A DNA stretch of 64,000 bases from Ashinkailepas kermadecensis (Eukaryota; Arthropoda; Thecostraca; Neolepadidae). The notes under the pieces are model-generated. The model searched no databases and was not told the origin of the DNA. It saw nothing but the letters and a program-made list of their open reading frames with translations. The position numbers were made by a program, and so were the translations under genes. The DNA is taken from the NCBI GenBank assembly GCA_034440615.1, contig JAOTOM010001611.1:1-64000 (forward strand), written 5' to 3'. This document shows positions 1 through 11,124 of this stretch, piece by piece. How positions within the stretch are numbered: the first letter of the stretch is position 1; each line of letters begins with the position of its first letter.

Positions 1-222
1 CGCCGCAATAGCCTCGTCCCACTCGAGGCAGACGCGCAGCCAGAGCGCCATAATGACGTCACCGCTCACCTTGTACGCCGAGATAGCCTCGTCCCACTTG
101 AGCAGACGTGCAGCCATAGCGCCGTAGTGACGTCACCGCTCACCTTGTACGCCGCGATGGCCTCATCGCACACGAGGCAGACGCGCCGGCAGCCAGAGAG
201 CCGCGATGACGTCACTGCTCAC
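1..222 (-). repeat. Tandem copies of the exon 3 3' edge and its splice donor
   Basis: The last ~60 bp of receptor exon 3, together with the GTGAGC donor and a short piece of intron, recur downstream of the exon on the gene strand. The donor-containing core (plus strand CTCACCTTG) occurs at about 66-74, 140-148 and 219-227, with spacings of 74 and 79 bp. Another body copy runs into the window edge at position 1. The copies carry small indels and substitutions that change the frame relative to the exon. Confidence 0.75.
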
Positions 223-420
223 CTTGAACCCCGCGATGGCCTCGTCCCACTCGAGGCAGACGCGCAGCCAGAGCGCCTGGGGCAGCGCCAGGCTGAAGGA
301 CAGCACCCAGATGGCGGCGATGGACAGCTTGGTGCGCCGCCGCGACTGGCGGTTGATGAGACGGTACACGATGGCCTGGTACCGGTCCATCGCGATGGCC
401 GTCAGCGTGAACACGCTCAC
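223..420 (-). CDS. Leucokinin-receptor-like class A GPCR, exon 3 (TM3-TM4)
   Basis: This exon encodes 66 residues of a rhodopsin-family neuropeptide receptor: the body of TM3 beginning VSVFTLTAIA, the DRY motif within AMDRYQAIVY (needed for G-protein coupling), intracellular loop 2, and TM4 with its conserved Trp and a Pro in LALPQ. An acceptor CAG lies at 423-421 and a GTGAGC donor begins at 222. The exon is 198 nt, starts and ends in phase 0, and has no stop. It joins the 7927-8092 exon to give LSVS|VSVFTL, matching the LSVNVSVFTLTAIA signature I associate with leucokinin receptors. The TM5-7 exons must lie beyond position 1. Class A GPCR is near certain; the leucokinin subfamily is likely, and other RFamide-type receptors are the alternative. 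Confidence 0.85.
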
Positions 421-716
421 CTGAGGCCGGACGAGGTCAAGGTCAGCGTGAAATCGCTCACCCGATGTTAAAGGAGGACAAGTGCAACGTGATAACGCTC
501 AGTCGAAGTTTTGTTTGTTTATTCGGGCTTAAGGGCGCCTGAACTGCTAGTGGTTATCTAGCGCACTCAATTGAAGTCAAACGGGGTCAAGGTCAGCATG
601 AAAACACTCAACTGAGGCCAATGGAGGTCAAGGTCAACGTGAACACGCTCATTTGAGGCCGGACGAGGTCAAGGTCAGCGTGAAAACGCGCACCCGAGGT
701 CAAAGGAGGTCAAGCA
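421..716 (-). repeat. Tandem copies of the exon 3 5' edge
   Basis: On the intron 2 side, about five diverged units of roughly 44 bp contain a close copy of the first ~20 bases of exon 3 (gene-strand GTGAGCGTGTTCACGCTGAC) followed by CTTGACCTC. Clear copies lie near 435-463, 580-612, 625-655 and 665-695. One near 612 retains a preceding CAG, like a decoy acceptor. The segment at 490-570 is more diverged. Confidence 0.65.
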
Positions 717-1887
717 AAAGAGGTCGCACCTCGCATTAATCTACTGTAATGTGTGGAAGAACCGCACCCCCCCTCGAGATAACCCCTAATGGAGCCCATG
801 AACTGGTATTTCGTCATTCGTGCCACATTATCTGGGAAACAGCCCTGAAACAGCACTGCCACCACTACCTCGGGACAAATCTCCGATGAGGGACAATCGA
901 AGTCGGTCACTCACAATCCGTCAAACAAAACTATTGAAATGCCCTTGGGCCATAGGAAAGCTCCCTTGATCCACCACTTCCGTTCCTCGCCCTCTTCTTC
1001 AGCACAATTTCCTGGTGGCACCCCTGAATCAGCACCGCAACCATCCATACAAACTCCCCGATGGCAGCTATGATTCAGCACCTCGTCCTTCCCGACACAA
1101 AATACTCGAAACGGCCTTCAATCGACACTTCCGTCATCCTGTCGAGACAGCTCCCTGATGCTGGGACCAATGAACTCGTTCTAAGTTGGCATCTCCATCA
1201 TCTCCCCGCCCCGACCCAATAAATTCCCGGCGTCGTCAATGAATCAACATGTCATCATTGGCTCCGGTGCACATCAAATCCTGATGAATAATCCTGATGA
1301 ATCCCATCAATGAACAGAAAATATTTCCACACTCACTCCAACGGTAGGCTATGGCCCGAAAGTGGAGTCTGAAATACTCAGAGCACATCAAATCCTTGCC
1401 CCCCCCCCCCCCCCCCCCATACTAACGGAACATATATGTTCTCGAGCAAAGCAGTGAGAGCTACCAGTAAGCTGATAGCCTCATGTTCACTTCATTCAAC
1501 TCGATATTCTCCCTCTCCCCACCATCACACATACACACAATCTTTCTCAAAGATCGACATGCTTGTCGGAGGCCGTGTGCTCAACCCGGGCACTCCAGCC
1601 AACTGATCATTGTTTTAGTTTTACAAGCCAATACTTTGGGTACACATATGATTTTGCTTCGCACCAAATCAGGCGGGCTTCGTTGGCTTCTGGAAATACT
1701 ATGCTTGTATATTAAGCTACACTCTAGTTTAAGAACTTGTGTTTCAAAATACAATTAAAATATTGATAAGCTTAGTGGATGTATTAGATGCATATCTCAA
1801 TACGAAAGACAAGTCGGTGTCTTTGCATATCTGTGCCTTTGCTTAATTGCATTCATCACAAATTTCAGGATGCAACAAGTTGCATTT
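717..1887. other. Intronic sequence with no recognised gene
   Basis: No recognised coding or repeat family. A run of about 19 C residues lies near 1400-1418, and the text around 900-1320 is pyrimidine-rich and non-repetitive. The open frames here are short and show no domain. Confidence 0.5.
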
Positions 1888-1901
1888 CCAACAAGTGACC
1901 C

Positions 1902-2067
1902 CCCTGGGGAAGAGTGGTCTAGGGGTAAGATGCTCGTCTCACAATCGAAAGGTTGTGGGTTCGAGTCTCACCTGTCGCTACTCTTCGCCCGCGACCAATC
2001 GGCGTGAGAGATTGGCGACGCTATATGACTCAACGGTCGACGTGTCGTACAACCAATAACCAACCAA
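1902..2067 (+). mobile_element. tRNA-derived SINE, copy 1 (Val-type head)
   Basis: A tRNA-like head (A box around GGTCTAGGGGTAAGA, B box GGTTCGAGTC, anticodon-loop region TCTCACAA resembling tRNA-Val CAC) is followed by a conserved tail GCGACCAATCGGCGTGAGAG with an ATTGGCGACGC continuation and a 3' end of CCAAT/CCAAC repeats. A 14-bp target duplication CCAACAAGTGACCC flanks it at 1888-1901 and 2068-2081, showing insertion by target-primed reverse transcription. The tail contains a hairpin CCAATC/GATTGG at 1995-2015. Confidence 0.85.
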
Positions 2068-2194
2068 CCAACAAGTGACCCACATCGGCTATGTGCATTT
2101 AATCTGGAAGTAGTCTGTCCGTTTAGTCAATAATCACGAGCCGAAAGGCCTCTCACATAACGCGCACTTGGGAGGACGTATCCCCCGCCCCTCC

Positions 2195-3560
2195 CCTACA
2201 TGGGTTTAGAAAAGGGCGATCGTGTCTCACAAATCTCTTGGACTTTTTTAATTTTGCTACAGAACAATTTGATAAGGGAAATCAGGTTGATGTAGCATAT
2301 CTTGACTTTAGCAAGGCCTTTGACAAGGTACCTCATAAACGGTTAATGATGCAGCTTCAGGCCCATGGTATCGTGGGTAACATCCTAAAATGGATAGGGT
2401 TGTGGCTTTCAGATAGACAGCAGAGAGTGATGCTAAATGGTACAAAATCATCATGGCAAAATGTTCTCAGTGGAGTCCCCCAGGGGTCAGTACTGGGACC
2501 ACTATTGTTCATTATGTTTGTAAATAACATTGAAAGTGGCCTAAGCAGTAAGGTTTTGAAATTTGCAGATGATTTGAAGGTCTTTAGGGCAATAACAGGG
2601 CACAATGAGTAGGTCTTGCTGCAGAAAGACTTAGACGAGCTTGTGAAGTGGTCCGAAAAATGGCAAATGAAATTTAATTTTGATAAGAGCAAAATTATAC
2701 ATGTAGGTAGGCAGCATATCAAGGCTCCATACTTGATGGGTGGCCAAGTACTATCTGTGACTCAGCAGGATAAGGACTTAGGTGTTATTTTGAACACAAA
2801 ATTGGGGGCATCAGAACAGACCAAAGAAGTCAGGAAGAAGGCACTAAGAATGCTTGGGGCAATAAATAGGAATGTATCATACAAAAGTGAGGAAGTCATC
2901 AGGAAGCTTTATTGTGCATATGTCAGGCCACATCTGGAATATTGTGTCCAAGCTTGGTCCCCTAGTTATGAAAAAAGATTGTTGGCTTTTAGAGAGAGTA
3001 CAAAAGAGGGCAACAAAAATGGTGAAGGGTATGGGCAACCTGGCATATGAGGAAAGATTGAAGAAATTGTGAATATGTTTTCACTTAGATTTAGAAGGCT
3101 GAGAGGAGATCTCATCGAGGTCTTTAAATTTGTTCATGGTCAGGAACAGGGTTATCTCAGGGAACTGTTTGAATTTAACAGAAATGATGCAATTAGAGGT
3201 CATCAATTCAAAATTAAAGTTAATCACAGCAGGACAAGGTTACGACAGTCCTTCTTCACCAACAGGGTAGTAGAACACTGGAACCAGCTGCCAGAAACCA
3301 TTGTCAGTAGCAACACACTGAACATCTTTAAGAACAGCATAGACAATCATTATAAGAATAGGGGGCTTGTCTTCCTGTATTCCAGGGATAGTTGATCAAC
3401 ACATTTGGTGGACAACTGGTTCAGTGTACACTGTACAGAGTGCAACCAAGAAGGGCCCTTGTGGCTCATAGTTGCACTGATCTTTTTTGTCTTTATGTCT
3501 TTATGTTTTTATGTCTTTATGTCTTTAAGATCTCGAAAACTACTGAAACTAGAAGCTCAT
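2195..3560 (+). mobile_element. 5'-truncated CR1-like LINE fragment
   Basis: The fragment begins inside the reverse transcriptase and aligns along its length with the longer copy at 21-25 kb. It retains YLDFSKAFDKVPHK, GVPQGSVLGPLL, the catalytic FADD box and the C-terminal RT-associated region, ending in FLYSRDS near 3395. It then has a shortened 3' UTR with GGGCCCTTGTGGCTC and a terminal microsatellite of TCTTTATG-type units at about 3485-3530. It is broken by an in-frame TAG at 2610-2612, a frameshift near 2970 in an A run, and a small insertion creating TGA at 3069-3071. Confidence 0.88.
2238..3395 (+). pseudogene. CR1-like ORF2 remnant (reverse transcriptase)
   Basis: This is the coding part of the truncated LINE. 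The RNA-dependent DNA polymerase motifs AFDK, SGVPQG and FADD are readable, and the catalytic aspartates of FADD are intact, unlike the fuller copy at 21-25 kb. Three disruptions (stop near 2610, frameshift near 2970, stop near 3069) and the missing endonuclease mean it cannot make a working protein. Confidence 0.88.
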
Positions 3561-4237
3561 TTAATTGTGATAAAAAATGGACGATTTCCTTGCTTGTCAT
3601 GATCCTGAAGGACTCTTGAAAATGATCCATGAGCGAAAAGTTTGAGATCTAATATATCTAATTTTTAATAAAAGCACAGCATTCCTTGTCAATGTGGGTC
3701 GAAACGTTTCACCTTATTTTACTTTCAATCACGAAACTAGAAGCGCAAATTTTGGAGGGTAGAATACGGCTGTATCAAACTCGTCGCGGTATAAATGTCA
3801 TGACCCTAGGTCAATGTCTTCAGGGTCAAATAAGGTCGAGATCGGCCGCCACACCGCGCCGCCGCACCGACGAAGCCTTTGAAACCTTGAACCCCCGGAG
3901 GCCGGGCGGCCGTTCGGTCCACTTTGCACCTCCGCAATTCCTATATCTATGAACGAATTTCAAAAATTAGTTACGCATAGGATACGCTTTCCATTTTGTA
4001 ACAAAGTCCCAAAATTCCATCACAATATCCCTGACCGTTTATGAGATATCACCGAAAAGAAGCGGGGAGCAGGAGCGGGGTTTCCGCTCCTGCCCCCCCC
4101 CGCTCTGGCTTCTTGAAGCCGGAGGACCCGGATAGCTGTATGAGTCCCTTGCACATTGATGGCCCCTACAGGAATTAGACGGGGCCTGGCACATAAGGGC
4201 CCCTGGTGGCTGCAGAACCTCCTGGAATTTGTAGAAA
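3561..4237. other. No gene; possible relic of the TTAA-element family near 3797-3850
   Basis: Unassigned sequence. At 3797-3850 the string GACCCTAGGTCAATGTCTTC, followed by AGGGTCAAATAAGGTC, resembles the interior of the MITEs at 53-55 and 58-59 kb (GACCTTAGGTCAATATCTTC in one copy), so an old relic is possible. No coding evidence. Confidence 0.35.
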
Positions 4238-5010
4238 TTGTGGTACCTCTGGGAACACGTGGGTCCCAATATCCGCTACTGCATATCTGTTTATGGGAAC
4301 GGGTCGGCAGCAAACATCAACAGACTAGACAAAATCATTAACTTCGCCACTAGAGTCGTGTCAGGTCTACGGAAATTTGATCATATGTCTGATGCCCGTA
4401 ACGAGTTGGGTCTTCTCACCGCAGCTGATCTGCATCTATTTCACAGCCTTACTTTGCTCCACAAGATCATTCTGACGGGTGAGCCAACGCACATTGCCGG
4501 TCAAATATCTGCAAACTCTACACTGCGAAACCGTCATACGCGTGCAGACGACCGCCTGCACCTACCAGCCATACACAGAGAGGCGGGCCGCAGGAGATTT
4601 CTCTACTCGTCTGTCTTCCACTACAACAAACTCCCTACTGAAACAAAAACATTGAAGCTGTCTAACTTCAAGAAGCGTGTACGAGCTTATCTCCACGAGC
4701 AACACTAGTCACAAAAAAACTTACAAAATAGATTTGTGTACACCATGCACTCACATTTAGGCCATCGCTTTCATATAACTTCCATAAACTACTCGTTTAC
4801 AGCTCGTGTTGCAAGCACGGTGTGTGTAGTGCAGAGTGATATGGGTATTGTACTATGCTGGTGTATGAATGTTTGTTGCGCATGTGTTCCCACTATTGAC
4901 CACAAATCTATCCTTTCTTTGTAAATATCTGTGTTATACCCAGACTGTCCATAATAGCCACTATACGTGGAGGGCATGTATTGTGAAATAAATAAATAAA
5001 TAAATAAATG
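4238..5010 (+). mobile_element. 3' fragment of a second LINE lineage with an (AAAT)n tail
   Basis: An open frame to 4708 encodes the C-terminal RT-associated region of a non-LTR retrotransposon: CISVYG near the start, then INRLDKIINFATRVVSG, then a tail with YNKLPTETKTLKLSNFKKRV, the usual ending just before the stop. A UTR of about 280 bp follows and ends in AAATAAATAAATAAATAAAT at about 4985-5009, a typical LINE terminal repeat. The protein differs from the CR1-like copies, so it is another family (Jockey or CR1 superfamily). The polymerase core is absent. Confidence 0.8.
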
Positions 5011-5110
5011 AGAGCTGGATGAGCTCCGGGAGAATAAGGGCTGGCTGGTAGGAGGAGGGAGCCCTGGGAGTTGGTGGAGGACTCCTTGAAGGGATGGGGA
5101 GCTATTCTCA

Positions 5111-5347
5111 TTAGTTCCCCGGCACATTAGTCCCCCCGGAACATTAGTCCCCCAACACATTAGTCCCCCGGAACATTAGTGTCCCCGACACATTAATCCC
5201 CCGGCACATTAGTCCCCCGGCACATTAGTAACCCCGACACATTAGTCCCTCAGCACATTAGTCCCCCAGCACATCAGTCCCCCGGCATATTAGTCCCCCG
5301 GCACATTAGTCCCCCGACACATTAGTCCCCCCGGCACATTAGTCCCA
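5111..5347. repeat. ~16-17-bp minisatellite (ACATTAGTCCCCCGGC)
   Basis: About 14 tandem copies of an ACATTAGTCCCCCGGC-like unit, some slightly lengthened or shortened. Confidence 0.9.
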
Positions 5348-5924
5348 GATGATATAAATGCCATTGCGTGACATCTGAGAACTGCCTGACATCTGATCCG
5401 AGCCATAATGTGCACGTCAGCACCGCGCCCGCTAGAAAACAACCTCGACCTGTTAAACTATGACCACGTCGAGCTCGCCGGAAATCAACTCCGGCGTGGA
5501 GTTGGCCAGTCCGACCAAGCAGGCTTTTGAGAGCAGATAAATTAATTCGACTTCATCAGCTGGACAATTTCCACGGGCGGGGAGCGATGCGTCGGCCGCC
5601 GCCGCATCAACTGAGCCAGCTGGCCCGTAATGGGAAGCCAGCTGTCATTCCTCGGGTGTCGCCATGCCAACGGCGCCAGCCGGCTTGTGATGGGAACGTC
5701 CGCACCGGGCGGCGCAACACGTGGGATGTTGTTTGTAGTGATCCGCAGGGTCGAGTGACGGTGACGTTATCTCCGGTGGTCGCAATGCTGCTGTGTCCAC
5801 GACGACGCACTGGCGCATCCAGCCGTCTGATTGGCGGAGACCAGTTCCGCTGAATCTTACGTCGTCGGTGGGCCTGCATGTGACGGGCCTGATTGGCGGA
5901 AATCATCGACGCTCAGTCTTAGGT
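5348..5924. other. Unassigned GC-rich stretch
   Basis: I see no recognised feature. The open frames on both strands overlap each other and match no domain I know. Confidence 0.4.
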
Positions 5925-6182
5925 CACCGGTGGACCGTGACCGGTGACCTAAGACCGGTGGACCGGTGACTGGTGACCTAAGACCGGTGGGCCGGTGACC
6001 GGTGACCTAAGACCGGTGGGCCGGTGACCGGTGACCTAAGACCGGTGGACCGGTGACTGGTGACCTAAGACCGGTGGGCCGGTGACCGGTGGACCGGTGA
6101 CCGGTGGACCGGTGACCGGTGACCTAAGACCGGTGGACCGGTGGCCGGTGGGCCGGTGAACCTGCATAAGCGACCGGTGGAC
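5925..6182. repeat. ACCGGT-rich minisatellite
   Basis: A variable array built from GACCGGTGG and GTGACCTAAGACCGGTG modules. Most modules contain the palindrome ACCGGT. Confidence 0.88.
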
Positions 6183-7035
6183 CTGCATGAACTGAGAAGA
6201 CGCTTCCGTCAAAGCGTCTTCTGCGAAAAGCGCATGGAGGGGCCGGCGAATTTTCAAAGCCAGGGACAATAGGTTTGGGGGTCGAAATGTATCCATGGCC
6301 CAGCTAACTATTTGGGGCGTGACAAATTGCTGAGAGCTGGACAACAAAAAACCTCTTCTGGACTTGCCATCCAGAACTTTATCCTCCCTGGGTTAATGCG
6401 TGCTTTCCTTTTCGCGCGGCAATGCTGACAATGCACGGACAAAAATTAACTGATATTTAATGCTTGTTCACCCACACCGCCACCCTCCCCTCCCACCGCA
6501 AATACTGCTTATTGTTCCGTAAACTTCATTCCATTGTCAGTATATTTATTCATAGCTTCGACAGAAAACAACAGTTGAATCAGCTGAACATTGATTTTGC
6601 TTTCATCTATTCCATTCCATTCCTAAATTACGCACTAAACATGGATCCATGGGAATATGACAAGCATGGCATCCGACAAAAAGAAGAAGCAAACGCACAC
6701 ATGTAATTTCCCGTAAACTCAACAACCCGGAAATTATATGCCAAACTCCAGAACCTCATGCTAACAATCCAGCCCTGTGCATCGCTATCTCCGCATGGCT
6801 GTGCAAATTCCTCGCAAACTCCAATTGATGCCTTCCGGCGCCCATAATTGCGGTCTTCCAATACAACAGCTCAAGCGATAAATCACACGGTTGGCTGGCT
6901 ATCGCTAGATGTGGCGGCTGCTGCCGTTCGATCGGCCCATGCCGTACGCTGCACCCCTCCTCCAGCAGCCGCAGGGTAACAGATTCTCCATTGTCTACTG
7001 CCACTTCCTCGATGTCGTACCTTCCCCCCACGTCC
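6183..7035. other. Unassigned sequence
   Basis: Non-repetitive intronic sequence. The longest frames (for example 6756-7031 minus) lack recognisable domains. Confidence 0.4.
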
Positions 7036-7565
7036 CCCCGCGGTCACAGGGTACAACATCCCCATTGGCTATTGCCACTGCCTCCGTGTTGTACCCTTCC
7101 TCCCCCAGCCACAGGGTACCACATCCTCATTGGCTATTGCCACTGCCTCCGTGTTGTACCCTTCCTCCCCCAGCCACAGGGTACCACATCCTCATTGGCT
7201 ATTGCCACTGCCCCGTGTTGTACCCCTCCTCCCCCAGCCACAGGGTACCACATCCCCATTGGCTATTGCCACTGCCCCGTGTTGTACCCCTCCTCCCCCA
7301 GTCACGGGGTGCCACATCATCCATTGGTCATTGCCTCCGTGTCGCCCCCCCCACCTGCAGGGTACCACATCCTCCACTGGCTCTTGTCACTTCCTACGCA
7401 TCGTACCCCTCCTCCCACCGGCGCAGGGTACCACCTCCTCCATTGGCAATTGCCACTGCCTCCGTGTCGTACCCTCCTCCCGCAGCCACAGCGTACCACA
7501 TCCTCCGTTGGCTGTTGTCACTTCCTTCGTATCGTGCCCCTCCTCCCACCGCCACAGGATTGATC
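7036..7565. repeat. ~60-65-bp minisatellite (CCACAGGGTACCACATCC)
   Basis: About eight units containing CCACAGGGTACCACATCC, an ATTGGCTATTGCCACTGCC-like stretch, and CGTGTTGTACCCCTCCTCCC. Divergence rises toward the right end. Long overlapping frames occur on both strands and are repeat artefacts. Confidence 0.88.
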
Positions 7566-7639
7566 AGGGCCAGTACAACTCTCGCTTCAAGTGTTAGCCA
7601 TGCTGTGTAGCTGGTCCTTAGTCCAGCTGCTCGACGTTC

Positions 7640-7915
7640 CTCGCAGTTGTGGTCGTGGCGCGGGCCGTACTCGTGATGCTACTGACGGAATAAGTGCTAC
7701 TCTGAGTGCTACCCACCATGAGCGCTACTCTGAACGGCACCCTCTACATGTGTCGCTCTGACCGCTACCCACCACCAGCGTTACTGCGATCGTTACCCTC
7801 TAGAGGTGTCATTCTGGGCTCCCCACCACCAACGTTACTCTGAGCATTACCCTCTGCAGGCGTCACTCTGAGTGCTGCCCATCACCGGCGCTACTCTGAA
7901 CGCTACTCGCCGCGG
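7640..7915. repeat. Diverged ~22-bp-module repeat beside receptor exon 2
   Basis: GCTACTCTGAGTGCTACCCA-like and ACCCTCTGCAGGCGTCA-like modules alternate up to the donor side of exon 2. Confidence 0.6.
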
Positions 7916-7926
7916 CTGCTACTCAC

Positions 7927-8092
7927 ACTGACGCTGAGCGTGTTGAAGAACTCGGAGAGCGGGCACATGAAGTCGGCCAGGTTCCAGCGCTGCAGCAGCG
8001 CCGACTGGAACTGGAACGGTATGCTGAACACGCCGATGATGATGTCGGCCACCGCCAGGTTGCCGATGAAGTAGTTCATCGTGGTGCGCATC
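7927..8092 (-). CDS. Leucokinin-receptor-like class A GPCR, exon 2 (TM2 to start of TM3)
   Basis: The 166-nt exon contributes one base plus 55 codons. It encodes intracellular loop 1, TM2 with the sodium-site Asp in NLAVADIIIG, the motif IPFQFQSALLQRW in extracellular loop 1, and the TM3 Cys (FMCP) that normally bonds to extracellular loop 2. The acceptor CAG lies at 8095-8093, preceded by a pyrimidine-rich stretch. The donor GTGAGT is at 7926-7921. The exon enters in phase 2 and leaves in phase 0, fitting both neighbours. A 12-bp satellite begins only about 170 bp upstream on the gene strand. The FQFQSALLQRW segment is the strongest leucokinin-receptor-like signal. The open frame is intact and shows no sign of decay. 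Confidence 0.87.
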
Positions 8093-8261
8093 CTGCCGCA
8101 GAGGCGGGCGTCAGCGCTGCGAGCGAGGCGTATCGCCGCGCGGCAGGGACGTCGGCGGAGGCGCCAGGCGGAGGCGCCGGGCCGGCCGCCGACACGACAG
8201 ATGAGGCTCGTGCTCTGCACCCCGATGGCGGTAAATGCTGCCGATCGAGCGGTGGCACCAG

Positions 8262-9095
8262 GGTCGACTGTGGTCACGACTGTGGTCACGACTGTGTGCA
8301 CGACTGTGGTCACGACTGTGGCCACGACTGTGGTCACGACTGTGGTCACGACTGTGGTCACGACTGCGGTCACGACTGTGTGCACGACTGTGGTCACGAC
8401 TGTGGTCACGACTGTGGTCACGACTGTGGTCACGACTGTGGTCACGACTGTGGTCACGACTGTGATCACGGCTGTGGTCACGACTGTGGTCACGACTGTG
8501 GTCACGACTGTGGTCACGACTGTGGTCACGACTGTGGTCACGACTGTGGTCACGACTGTGGTCACGACTGTGGTCACGACTGTGGTCACGACTGTGGTCA
8601 CGACTGTAGTCACGACTGTGTGCACGACTGTGGTCACGACTGTGGTCACGATTGTGGTCACGACTGTGATCACGACTGTGGTCACGACTGTGGTCACGAC
8701 TACGACTATGCTGACGACTGTGGTCACGACTGTGGTCACGACTGTGGTCACGACTGTGATCACGACTGTGGTCACGACTGTGGTCACGACTACGACTATG
8801 CTGACGACTGTGTTCACGACTATTTGCATGACTGTGTACACGCCCGTATCCACGAGTATATTCACGAGTATGTTCACAACTATGCTCACGACTACGTTCA
8901 CGATTGTGTTCATGACTGTATCCACGAGTATGTTCACGGGAATGTTCACGAGTATGTTCACGAGTATGTTCACGAATATGTTCACGAGCATGTTCACGAG
9001 CATGTTCACGAGTATTCTCACGAGTATGTTCACAAGTATGTTCACAAGTATGTTCAGGAGTATGTTCGCGAGTATGTTCACGATTATGATCACAC
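8262..9095. repeat. 12-bp satellite (GTCACGACTGTG), drifting to TTCACGAGTATG
   Basis: About 45 near-identical 12-bp units run to about 8815, with inserted blocks GACTACGACTATGCTGAC repeated near 8697 and 8787. The array continues as more diverged TTCACGAGTATG-type units to about 9095. Because 12 is a multiple of three, every strand and frame encodes tetrapeptide repeats (TTVV, HDCG, DHSR); these frames are not evidence for a gene. Confidence 0.95.
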
Positions 9096-9139
9096 TCTGT
9101 TGTGACACGTGTTGTCGCTCTGCCACAAGGCAGATGCAT

Positions 9140-9140
9140 C

Positions 9141-9219
<79 letters not shown>

Positions 9220-9220
9220 T

Positions 9221-9260
<40 letters not shown>

Positions 9261-9262
9261 TA
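9140..9262. repeat. (TA)n followed by (TG)n microsatellite
   Basis: Around 70 bp of alternating TA, then TGTGTGTTTGTG and (TG)n. Confidence 0.97.
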
Positions 9263-9867
9263 TGTATAGATATCATAGATAGTTGGGGAATGCAGCAAGA
9301 CGCGATGGGCATTTCATTTAAACAATGCAGTATAAAATTGCTTAGTCGACACCTCACCACCCCTCACACCTGGCCGGGACTTAAATACGAGGGGGGTAAA
9401 TATTTTGGGGAAGTGAAAATAACAACATTGACGCGTTTGTCACGTTTTAAGAATCACGTCCTCCTTTATCACGTGCAACTCTCTTCTCTGCATGGCCTCA
9501 TTATAAAGGCCAAGAGACGCACAGATCCCGACACCGATGAATACCCAACCAATGTCCATAGAAGAGCCCAAACAGACAAGTGCTGAAATTTCTGGATTTC
9601 CTGGTGTGGCTTTATTGCAGAATACAATAAGAACATACATTATATATACTAATCGAATCAGAATGCAATTAGAAAATACAATATATATACTATTCTACTC
9701 AGAATACAATCGGAAAGTACAACGCATCTACTAATCTAATCGAAGTGCAAAACGAAAACACGATATGTCTACTAACCTAATTTGTATTAGGTGTGTCAGT
9801 TTGGTCTGCCACACGGCCATTGAAATCGGTGAGCGGTTAGCTAATGGTGAAGCAGCCACAAGCTGTC
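9263..9867. other. Unassigned; diverged ~42-bp repeats at 9610-9780
   Basis: No gene recognised. From about 9610 there are roughly four diverged units of the type GAATACAAT..AAAATACAATATATATACTA..TCTA. Confidence 0.45.
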
Positions 9868-10335
9868 GCACACAGACACACACACATGCACACAGACACA
9901 CACATACACACAGACACACATCCATACACACATACACACACACATACATACACACAGACACACACACACATACACACACACATACATACAGACAGACACA
10001 CATACACACAGACACACACATACACACAGACACACATACACACAGACACACACACATACATACAGACAGACATACATACACACAGACACACACACATACA
10101 TACACACACATACATACACATAGACACACACACATACATACAGACAGACACACATGCACACAGACACACACATACACACAGACACACATACATGCATACA
10201 GACACACACACACATACATACACACATACACATACATACACATACACACATACACACTCAGATACATACAGACACACACACGTGCACACAGACACACACA
10301 TACATACAGACACACGCATGCAGACACACGCACAA
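9868..10335. repeat. Complex CA-rich microsatellite (CACA, CATACA, GACA)
   Basis: About 470 bp of mixed ACAC, ATACACAC and AGACAC modules. It is strand-asymmetric and open in several frames only because of its composition. Confidence 0.97.
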
Positions 10336-11124
10336 TCGTTCTCAAATTTGTCAACTTATGCTTCGCCGAATAGCATTTCTGCTCTGCCAATCTGAAAACA
10401 AATCAAACACTGGTCCTAAATTTCCTGGTACTCCCCTACATTTACATACCACTCAGGCACCTGTAAAAATACGAGTAATCCTTCTTGTTGTATGCAATGA
10501 CAGATGTGCAGGATAATTCTTCATAGTCAAATGTCAGTACCTCTTAGGTTTGGTTTATCTATGTATCCATGTCATTTGAAAACGTTTGAAAAACCTAAAC
10601 CACAGCATCCTTGTAGTGAATGAAACCGATAACATTTATGTATTAAGAGATATGATTTCTTGTAATAGGATGAGCGTCGGACAACTACAAAGCAACTGGT
10701 CCTGGTAGGCAATTATGTAGCGTGATGTATCTAAGTTCCTACGGAGACCAATAGGCGTCCAGTCATAGTGTGTTCGAATCCATGGTGAACTTGATATCGC
10801 AGATGCTGTAGACAAGTTCGTGTCGCCTGGTAGTGACGTTCTAGGGCTTTCCTCGCCTGTACGAGATAACTGGTTCTCAATTTTAACATCTTCTCAAATC
10901 CGACAAGTTGTCAAAGCGAACAGCCGTTAATGCTCTCGCATTGACCGGACTGACAACTAAACAACATGGTGAACACTTGTGCAACAGCTTCAACAGCAAC
11001 GACACTGACGTGTGTCACTTCCACAATCCGCGCCTCCAGGTCTCTGCAGGCGTCCGTGACGGACCACCGTTCCACCGGGCGGTTCGCTCGACAACGACTC
11101 TCACTCTCGCCGGCTTGGCCGCGC
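10336..11124. other. Unassigned intronic sequence
   Basis: Non-repetitive, with no recognised domain in any frame. Confidence 0.4.

Noticed and set aside
5607..5906. Overlapping ~100-codon frames on both strands
   Set aside because: GC-rich sequence without any domain; mutual overlap suggests chance.
8081..9360. Long open frames on both strands (up to 485 codons)
   Set aside because: They arise from a 12-bp repeat that leaves every frame open. Only the 7927-8092 minus segment is a real exon.
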